Part shown: positions 14,463 to 19,590 of the stretch, piece by piece | How positions within the stretch are numbered: the stretch's first letter is position 1 | Layout: each line of letters begins with the position of its first letter | The notes under the pieces: model-generated | Databases searched by the model: none | What the model was told of the DNA's origin: nothing | Seen by the model: only the letters and a program-made list of their open reading frames with translations | Assembly: GCA_900551075.1 (NCBI GenBank) | Contig: URVB01000060.1 | Location: 1 to 19,590, forward strand | Length of the DNA: 19,590 nt | From: an uncultured Blautia sp. | GTDB lineage: Bacteria; Bacillota; Clostridia; Lachnospirales; Lachnospiraceae | Direction: 5' to 3' | Made by a program: the position numbers and the translations under genes

Positions 14463-15035
14463 ATGGCAAGAGCAGGTCTTGATAAGGAAACGGTGATAAA
14501 GAGAGCAGCTGAACTGGCAAATGAAGTAGGAATTGAAAAGATCACTTTGAAATTGCTTGCGGAAAAACTAAAGGTTCAATCTCCATCGCTGTACAATCAT
14601 ATTAAAGGGATTGAGGATCTGCAAAAGGAAATTATGCTTTTTGGCTGGAAGCAAATGGATCAAGCTATGACGGATGCGGCTGTATGTGTCAGCGGATATG
14701 AGGCGTTAGAAGCAATCTGCCGTGCGTTCTATCAGTACGCAACTGAAAATCCGGGCGTCTTCAATGCGATGCTTTGGTATAACAAATTTCAAAGTGAGGA
14801 AGCGCAGAATGCAACTGAAGGGATGTTTTCCATGATATACAGAGTTTTTTCGACGCTTAATATATCAAAAGAAAATAGCGACCACCTAATACGCACATAT
14901 CGCGGATTCTTGGAAGGCTTCGCCTTACTGGTAAATAACCATGCGTTCGGGAATCCGCTATCCATTGAGGAAAGCTTTGAAATTTCATTGCAGGTTATAA
15001 TAGCGGGAACGAAGGCGCTGGAGGGGAAAAAGTAG
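14463..15035 (+). CDS. TetR-family transcriptional regulator (WHG-type ligand domain)
   Basis: The 190-residue protein has an N-terminal HTH (about 8-52): ELANEVGIEKITLKLLAEKL, then VQSPSLYNHIKGIEDLQKEI. The C-terminal part (FYQYATENPGVFNAMLWY, then YRGFLEGFALLVN) looks like the TetR_C_33/WHG ligand-binding type, although the exact WHG triplet is replaced by RGF. ATG 14463 follows GGAGG with a good gap. The upstream palindrome suggests self-control. It may also affect the ABC/reductase operon that ends 75 bases upstream, but no matching dyad was found there. No clear terminator follows; only short A/T runs near 15035-15060. Confidence 0.9.
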   Translation: MARAGLDKETVIKRAAELANEVGIEKITLKLLAEKLKVQSPSLYNHIKGIEDLQKEIMLFGWKQMDQAMTDAAVCVSGYEALEAICRAFYQYATENPGVFNAMLWYNKFQSEEAQNATEGMFSMIYRVFSTLNISKENSDHLIRTYRGFLEGFALLVNNHAFGNPLSIEESFEISLQVIIAGTKALEGKK

Positions 15036-15206
15036 TTTTTTTGAAAAAAAGCAAAATTTCCTGTCACGCAGACGAGAAAGGGTTGTCTAATGATATATAC
15101 GGATAAAATCCTGCATTGAAGCGCCGCAGGGTTTGATGTTTGGAATCAATCGTTTCCTTATATGTTCCCGTATAAAATATCATTGGCACTTCAGAAAAGA
15201 GGAATC

Positions 15207-16049
15207 ATGAATCAGTTTACGAACGAAGAATTATTGGATTTGGTCCAGAAAGCGACATCCGGGGATAAAAAATCCCTTGAGACCATTGTGCTTGGTGTAC
15301 AGGATCTGGTGTTTAACCTTTCCCTGCGTATGCTTGGAACTTTCCATGATGCAGAGGATGCAACACAGGATATCCTGCTGAAAGTCATCACCCACCTGTC
15401 GTCCTTTAGGGGTGAGAGTTTATTTTCAACCTGGGTATTCAGTATTGCGACCAACCATCTGAAAAACTACCAGAAGCATATGTTTGCCAAGTTCCCTCTC
15501 AGCTTTGAGTTTTATGGGGACGATATCAAAAACGCAAAGATCAAGGATGTGCCGGATCTGACACAGAATGTAGAGCAGTCTATTCTGGCTGAAGAGCTGA
15601 AGCTTTCCTGCACCAATGTTATGCTGCAGTGCCTGGACGCTGAGAGCCGCTGCATCTTCATACTGGGTACGATGTTCAAGCTGGACAGCCGTATCGCCGG
15701 AGATATGCTGGGGATTACGCCGGAAGCCTACCGCCAGCGTCTGTCAAGAGTCCGCAAAAAGGTGGCAGATTTCTTAAAGGAATACTGCGGCGAATATGGA
15801 AACGGAACATGCCACTGTGCAGACAGGGTAAACTATGCTATCCAGAATCGCAGAATCAACCCGGCGCAGATGGACTTTACCACTGCTGTGCCAAAGGAAA
15901 TGACGGATTTTAAGGAAGCAATGGAGGAGATTGATGGGATTTCCCATGAATTTTCCTTCTGCAAAACCTATCAGTCTCCGGGAAGCCTGAAAAAATTCAT
16001 TGAGGATTTTCTGAGTGGCCCAACCTTTTCGGTTGTCAGAAACGTATAA
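15207..16049 (+). CDS. ECF-type RNA polymerase sigma factor with C-terminal Cys cluster
   Basis: The 280-residue sigma-70 family protein has region 2 (about 10-90) with DAEDATQDILLKVITHLSSF and the core-binding FSTWVFSIATNHLKN; region 4 (about 130-190) has ILGTMFKLDSRIAGDMLGIT and an HTH ending YRQRLSRVRKKV. Beyond region 4 there is a roughly 90-residue extension with CGEYGNGTCHC, which may bind zinc and regulate the factor, plus a conserved RRINP stretch. Such extended ECF factors are common in Clostridia. I start at ATG 15207, after AGAGGA, not at 15162. No anti-sigma gene is next to it; the DUF2461 gene follows by 15 bases and is probably co-transcribed. Confidence 0.9.
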   Translation: MNQFTNEELLDLVQKATSGDKKSLETIVLGVQDLVFNLSLRMLGTFHDAEDATQDILLKVITHLSSFRGESLFSTWVFSIATNHLKNYQKHMFAKFPLSFEFYGDDIKNAKIKDVPDLTQNVEQSILAEELKLSCTNVMLQCLDAESRCIFILGTMFKLDSRIAGDMLGITPEAYRQRLSRVRKKVADFLKEYCGEYGNGTCHCADRVNYAIQNRRINPAQMDFTTAVPKEMTDFKEAMEEIDGISHEFSFCKTYQSPGSLKKFIEDFLSGPTFSVVRNV

Positions 16050-16064
16050 GGGGAGGTTGGGGAA

Positions 16065-16748
16065 ATGGATACAAAATGGATTTTGAAGTACCTGACCGAT
16101 TTGAGCGAATATAATAACCGCGAATGGTACCATGCTCACAAGGCGGAAAATAAAGAGGCAAACGCACAGTTCGAGGAACTGCTCCAGACTCTCATTCTGC
16201 GTATTGGAGAGTTTGACAGCAGCGTTCTGCATAACCAGCCCAAGGAGCTTACCTTCAAACTGGTGAGAGATACCCGATTCAGTCATGATAAGTCTCCGTA
16301 CAATCCTGCATTCCGCGCACACATCGCTTCAAAGGGCAAACTGCCTGTTCCGGTAGGATATTATCTGATGATCAAACCGGGGGGACAGTCCTTCCTCGGC
16401 GGCGGATTGTTTGCCGATATGTTCAGAGAAGCAACGGAAATGATCCGTGACTATATTACGGAACACGGCGAGGAGTTTGAAGAGATTATCCATGCGCCGG
16501 AATTCCAGAAGTATTTTAGAGTACAGGGCACATCACTGAAGAACGTTCCTGCCGGGTATGACAAGGAACATCCGCAGGCAGAATACTTAAAGTTCAAAAG
16601 CTGGTATTTGGAATATCCGGTAGCAGACGAAGTTATTGCCGATGCGAAGCAATTTGTGGAAGAGGCCACAAAGCTGTTTGAGATTATGAAGCCGTTTAAT
16701 GATTATCTGAATAAAGCCCTTGAAGGGTTTCAGATGCCAACAAGATAG
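16065..16748 (+). CDS. DUF2461 domain-containing protein
   Basis: The 227-residue soluble protein covers the whole DUF2461/TIGR02453 family: the N-terminal NNREWYHAHKAEN stretch, the central motif FKLVRDTRFSHDKSPYNPAF (about 65-84), GYYLMIKPGGQSFLGGGLF and a C-terminal KSWYLEYPV region. The family is widespread in bacteria and has no established biochemical role. GGGGAGG (16050-16056) lies 8 bases before ATG 16065. Position right behind the sigma factor suggests shared transcription. Confidence 0.92.
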   Translation: MDTKWILKYLTDLSEYNNREWYHAHKAENKEANAQFEELLQTLILRIGEFDSSVLHNQPKELTFKLVRDTRFSHDKSPYNPAFRAHIASKGKLPVPVGYYLMIKPGGQSFLGGGLFADMFREATEMIRDYITEHGEEFEEIIHAPEFQKYFRVQGTSLKNVPAGYDKEHPQAEYLKFKSWYLEYPVADEVIADAKQFVEEATKLFEIMKPFNDYLNKALEGFQMPTR

Positions 16749-16790
16749 AACTGCAGCTCGGAATTTATTTGAGAATATGATTGTGAAGCA

Positions 16791-16989
16791 ATGCCAGACG
16801 GGATAGCCGATTTGACAAATGATTCTGTTCAGGATTTTTATGATGTGTGGCAGTTTCATGCAGATATTGAGTTGGCCGAGATCCGAATGCAGGAGACTGA
16901 GGTTGTGGATGTAAAGTGGGTACAGGGACGAGCTTCTGGTTATGTACGAAAAAGGAGGGCTTCTGCATCCTCTGCTCACTGTAAAATGA
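16791..16989 (+). pseudogene. Nudix hydrolase remnant, C-terminal part, frameshifted
   Basis: The frame from 16791 reads QDFYDVWQFHADIELAEI and QETEVVDVKWV, the pattern found after the catalytic helix in Nudix pyrophosphohydrolases. At 16920-16927 the continuation shifts frame: the other frame reads DELLVMYEKGGLLHPLLTVK and stops at 16989. One extra base in the GGG run would explain it. The catalytic Nudix box (GX5EX7REUXEEXGU) is absent upstream, so this is a truncated dead gene, independent of the possible indel. A weak AAAAAGGTC/GGCCGTTTT hairpin (16992-17016) could be the remains of its terminator. Confidence 0.7.
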
Positions 16990-17267
16990 CAAAAAAGGTC
17001 GAGAAGGCCGTTTTGAGAAAAAGTAAAATAGGAAGAGAACTGTAAAACACAAGAATAAACCAAGGTTCCGGCAAGGCTGCTGTGATACTCTTTATAAAGA
17101 ACGCAATTTCAGAGCAAGCTGTCAGATCTATATCAGCTTTATCTGAATAGAATCCTGCAGGGGAAAAGGTAAACCCAACTCCTGCGGAAAAATATTTGCA
17201 GGGTCAGGCTATCAGTTGGTACGGTCTGAATGCGAGGAAAACTAGGAAAGGATCAGCTATAATGAAG
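16990..17267 (+). other. Intergenic stretch with no gene found
   Basis: No reading frame with a ribosome site, no tRNA-like fold and no riboswitch signature could be recognised. There are GC-containing inverted segments near 17155-17210 (CCTGCAGG, CTCCTGCGG, TTTGCAGGG), but no consistent stem. The right end leads into the promoter of the AraC-type gene. Confidence 0.5.
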
Positions 17268-17276
17268 TGATATAAT
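17268..17276 (+). promoter_or_regulatory. Extended -10 promoter of the AraC-type gene
   Basis: TGATATAAT (17268-17276) is a perfect TGnTATAAT extended -10 element. No good -35 is seen. Start of transcription near 17283 would leave a leader of about 8 bases before ATG 17291. Confidence 0.5.
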
Positions 17277-17290
17277 AGCGCAACTGTATT

Positions 17291-18127
17291 ATGGAATGGA
17301 TGCAACGATTGAACCAGTCAATTGAATACATAGAGCAGCATATAACGGAGGAGCTGGATTATGAAAAGGTAGCGGAAGTGGCTGGCTGCCCGTCATACTA
17401 TTTCCAGCAGATGTTCCTCTATATGACGGATATGACACTGCGCGAATACATACGGCGGCGCAGGTTATCCCTGGCGGCAGTAGAGCTGCAAAAGGACACC
17501 GGAAGAGTCATTGATATCGCTGTCAAGTATGGGTATGAGTCTCCGACAGCGTTTACCAGAGCGTTCAAAAGCTTTCACGGGATTGTGCCTTCTGTCCTGA
17601 AAACAGAAAATGTCCCACTGCAGGCATATCCGCCGCTGCAATTCCATGTTTCTGTGAATGGCGGACAGCCGTTGAAATTCAGGGTGGAGGAAAAGACCGC
17701 GTTTCGGATTGTGGGTGTTCCCTCTCCGCTGGATCGGGATCTCAGCAGGAATTATGAGGCAATTCCTTCGGTATGGGATAAAGCGCTTGCGGACGGGACG
17801 CTGGATAAGCTTGGCTCCCTTATGGACGGAAGGCCCCAGGGACTGCTGGGGGTCAGCGTACACCATACGGAGGACTGGAGGTATCTGATCGCAGTTTGCT
17901 CAGAAAAGAAGAGCAATGAGTTTGAAGAGTATTATATTCCCGCCTGCAAATGGGCGATTTTTGAAGGGCGCGGCTCAAACCGTTCCCTGCAGGAACTGGA
18001 AAAGCGCGTGATTACGGAGTGGCTTCCTACTTCCGGCTATATATATGCCAACACGCCGGATATTGAGGTGTATATCAAGGCCGATCCGCAGGATGCCATC
18101 TATGAATACTGGATACCGGTTCTATAA
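17291..18127 (+). CDS. AraC-family regulator with GyrI-like effector domain
   Basis: The 278-residue regulator has two AraC HTH motifs in the first 100 residues (LDYEKVAEVAGCPSYYFQQM and the second around VIDIAVKYGYESPTAFTRAF, then FHGIVPS). From about 120 to the end is a GyrI-like small-molecule domain (FRVEEKTAFRIVGVPSPL, then ACKWAIFEGRG and YEYWIPVL). This Rob/SoxS-like layout usually activates efflux or detoxification genes on binding lipophilic compounds. No Shine-Dalgarno sequence lies before ATG 17291; with the extended -10 just upstream, the mRNA may be nearly leaderless. A second in-frame ATG (17300) is possible. The next gene begins 22 bases after the stop. Confidence 0.92.
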   Translation: MEWMQRLNQSIEYIEQHITEELDYEKVAEVAGCPSYYFQQMFLYMTDMTLREYIRRRRLSLAAVELQKDTGRVIDIAVKYGYESPTAFTRAFKSFHGIVPSVLKTENVPLQAYPPLQFHVSVNGGQPLKFRVEEKTAFRIVGVPSPLDRDLSRNYEAIPSVWDKALADGTLDKLGSLMDGRPQGLLGVSVHHTEDWRYLIAVCSEKKSNEFEEYYIPACKWAIFEGRGSNRSLQELEKRVITEWLPTSGYIYANTPDIEVYIKADPQDAIYEYWIPVL

Positions 18128-18149
18128 CTGCATTTGGAGGGATGAGACG

Positions 18150-19590
18150 ATGGGCGACACAAAGATCAACTACGATGAACAATTTGGCATGAACACATTC
18201 AGACGAGAAATTTGTGCGGCATTGGGGGAGACGTTCTGGGAAACGCTGACAGACGGGATGACACTGCCGGATATAGAAACCGAGGGAGCCTGCCACTGTG
18301 CGAACATGCGTGCTTTTATGAAGCGCTTTGAGAAGATGGCTGACAAGGAAACGGTAAGAGCTATTCTCTGTAAGGTGCGTCATGGACTGCATCCGTCCCA
18401 ATCGTCCTGGGCGCATGATGAGTTTCTGCAAATCGGTGATTTGGATGCGTTTCTGAAAGTTCATCATGATGTGGAATTAGAGAATTTTATCAGATTGAAT
18501 CAGGAGAATCAAGATTTCTACGGACAAGAAATCACCGATGAGGTTCTGGAGTTTATCAGAGATAATCCGGCGATGCTGGCTCCGGTGCGAAAGGGCAATA
18601 AGCTGATCTGCATGGCCTTTCCCGCCAATATGGATGCATATCTGAAAGCAGAGGACAGCATGATGAAACGCTATCATGCGTGTCACTGTCCCTTTGCTAA
18701 AGAATCCATCCTTTCAGGAGAAACGGTATCGGCGGAGCTATGCTATTGCAGTCTGGGGCATGTGATGAACTTTTCAGAAGCCTTCTTAAATAGAAAGCTT
18801 GATGGAAAGGTCGTGCGTTCCGTACTGAACGGAGACATGACCTGTGAGTACGAGATCACGATTCCGGAGGACATCATGGAGCAGTATGTAACGCTCCGGG
18901 AATCCCAAACCCTCATAGAAAATTACTACCGATACTATAAAGCCTTCTGTCTGTCAGGAGTAGTCGAGCTGCATAAAGGTCCGGTAGACTGGATTACACC
19001 AAAGAAAGGAAAGACCGGACCATCCTTAGCGTTCCATGTGCAGCTTAGTAAGGACCGCTGCCAGGAACAACTGCAGGAATTGATTGCGGGAATTAAGGAA
19101 AAGACCGTTCCGAACCGGTGGATGATCACGCCTGATTCCCAGCCGGAAAATATCCGTGAATTATTGAAGGCAAACGGATTTCAGGATCTCTCTGAGACTG
19201 CGGAGCAGCCTGAACCGGGAATGTTTCTGCAAGCATCTGATTTTGCGCCCTGTTCACCGGACGAAAACCCCGATGTTGTGTGCAGAGAGGTACAGACGCG
19301 GGAGGACTTTTCCTCTTGGGTAGATGTGGTAAACACTGCCCTGCACGGCTGGAAAATGATCGATGCGGAGAACTACTATACGTGGACAAAACAGGAGAAT
19401 ATGCGGTTTTATCTTGCTGAGATTGATGGAAAAGCGGTTTCTACGGCGGCTACAATCCAGACAGGGGGTTCAGCTTCCTTCGAAATTGTGTTTACCCTGG
19501 GAGAAAAAAGGGGGGGGAAAAGAGTTTTTTTTAAAAAAAAAAAGAAAAAATTTTTTTGGGTTTTTTTTTTTTTTTTTTTTATAAAAAAAA
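18150..19590 (+). CDS. Cys-rich protein fused to GNAT acetyltransferase, cut by window end
   Basis: One frame is open from ATG 18150 (GGAGG at 18136-18140) to the window end. Residues 1-235 form a Cys-rich domain with CHC (48-50), CHCPF (178-182), CYCSLGH (198-204) and a further Cys at 232, which could bind a metal; I do not recognise it with certainty. Residues about 243-450 look like a GNAT acetyltransferase: ITPDSQPENIRELLKANGF (about 326-344), FYLAEIDGKAVSTAATI and SASFEIVFTL, the strand before the acetyl-CoA loop. The expected RxxGxG/A loop begins at GEKRGGKR, where the sequence becomes unreliable. An internal ATG at 18876 with GGAGG at 18866-18870 could also produce the GNAT part alone. 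It is probably co-transcribed with the AraC-GyrI gene. Confidence 0.78.
   Translation, partial: MGDTKINYDEQFGMNTFRREICAALGETFWETLTDGMTLPDIETEGACHCANMRAFMKRFEKMADKETVRAILCKVRHGLHPSQSSWAHDEFLQIGDLDAFLKVHHDVELENFIRLNQENQDFYGQEITDEVLEFIRDNPAMLAPVRKGNKLICMAFPANMDAYLKAEDSMMKRYHACHCPFAKESILSGETVSAELCYCSLGHVMNFSEAFLNRKLDGKVVRSVLNGDMTCEYEITIPEDIMEQYVTLRESQTLIENYYRYYKAFCLSGVVELHKGPVDWITPKKGKTGPSLAFHVQLSKDRCQEQLQELIAGIKEKTVPNRWMITPDSQPENIRELLKANGFQDLSETAEQPEPGMFLQASDFAPCSPDENPDVVCREVQTREDFSSWVDVVNTALHGWKMIDAENYYTWTKQENMRFYLAEIDGKAVSTAATIQTGGSASFEIVFTLGEKRGGKRVFFKKKKKKFFWVFFFFFFIKK
19500..19590. other. Low-quality homopolymer tail, probable contig end
   Basis: From about 19504 the sequence degenerates into G8, A and T runs, ending with a T run of more than 20 and an A8. 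The GNAT reading frame collapses into K and F repeats exactly where its acetyl-CoA loop should be. This is a base-calling or assembly artefact, not biology. Confidence 0.85.

Noticed and set aside
17041..17257. Possible riboswitch or T-box leader before the AraC gene
   Set aside because: No conserved core, no T-box sequence and no terminator/antiterminator pair could be identified; the promoter candidate lies downstream of this stretch.
19363..19584. Plus-strand 73-codon frame near the right end
   Set aside because: It is out of frame with the GNAT domain and ends in the homopolymer artefact.
1..19590. Insertion sequence, integrase, att sites, CRISPR repeats or tRNA genes
   Set aside because: No transposase or recombinase motifs, no regularly spaced repeats and no cloverleaf-like stretches were seen; the repeats found are gene fragments.

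Overview
The window looks like accessory chromosome from a gut-type Firmicute of class Clostridia, probably close to Lachnospiraceae. That rests on strong GGAGG ribosome sites, moderate G+C, BceA/BcrA-like ABC operons, an EFR1-type flavodoxin-ferredoxin, an ECF sigma factor with a C-terminal Cys cluster, DUF2461 and AraC-GyrI regulators. No rRNA, tRNA, insertion sequence, integrase or CRISPR array was seen. The genus is inference. The last 90 bases look like sequencing or assembly garbage, so the window probably ends at a contig end.

Layout. 1-940: the 3' end of a VanY-like D,D-carboxypeptidase gene, a probably frameshifted small membrane/exported protein gene and a terminator. 956-7684: a two-component system (OmpR-type regulator and histidine kinase), then, after two intervening genes, a three-gene ABC exporter operon (ATPase and two permeases). 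The intervening genes are an alkyltransferase-like DNA-binding protein and an EFR1 flavodoxin-ferredoxin. 7685-9624: a small degraded reading frame, a terminator, and a self-contained AT-rich cassette of TetR regulator plus SAM methyltransferase with its own promoter, twin operators and terminator. 9639-10532: a permease gene fragment and a lipoprotein gene. 10641-14388: a double-HTH MerR regulator, two flavodoxin-fold NAD(P)H/FMN reductases and a second ABC exporter. 14405-15035: an autoregulated-looking TetR gene. 15207-18127: ECF sigma factor, DUF2461 protein, a Nudix remnant and an AraC-GyrI regulator. 18150-end: a Cys-rich protein fused to a GNAT acetyltransferase, running off the window.

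The most interesting structural signal is mosaicism. The 3' end of the histidine kinase gene (2712-2949) recurs at 3573-3810, and an internal piece of the permease gene (6376-6489) recurs at 9639-9752. Both copies are gap-free and by hand count both are about 91% identical to their parent (21/238 and 10/114 differences). Each fragment lies downstream of inserted-looking cargo: the alkyltransferase-like gene in one case, the TetR-methyltransferase cassette in the other. The simplest reading is that a diverged second copy of the same two-component/ABC locus recombined into this one, leaving cargo bracketed by a full gene and a homologous scar.

Functionally the region reads as a set of envelope-stress or drug-response modules: sensing (two-component system, TetR, MerR, AraC-GyrI), export (two ABC transporters) and redox chemistry (EFR1 and two FMN reductases). 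Several promoters have operator-like dyads placed in the -35/-10 spacer. Substrates cannot be read from the sequence.
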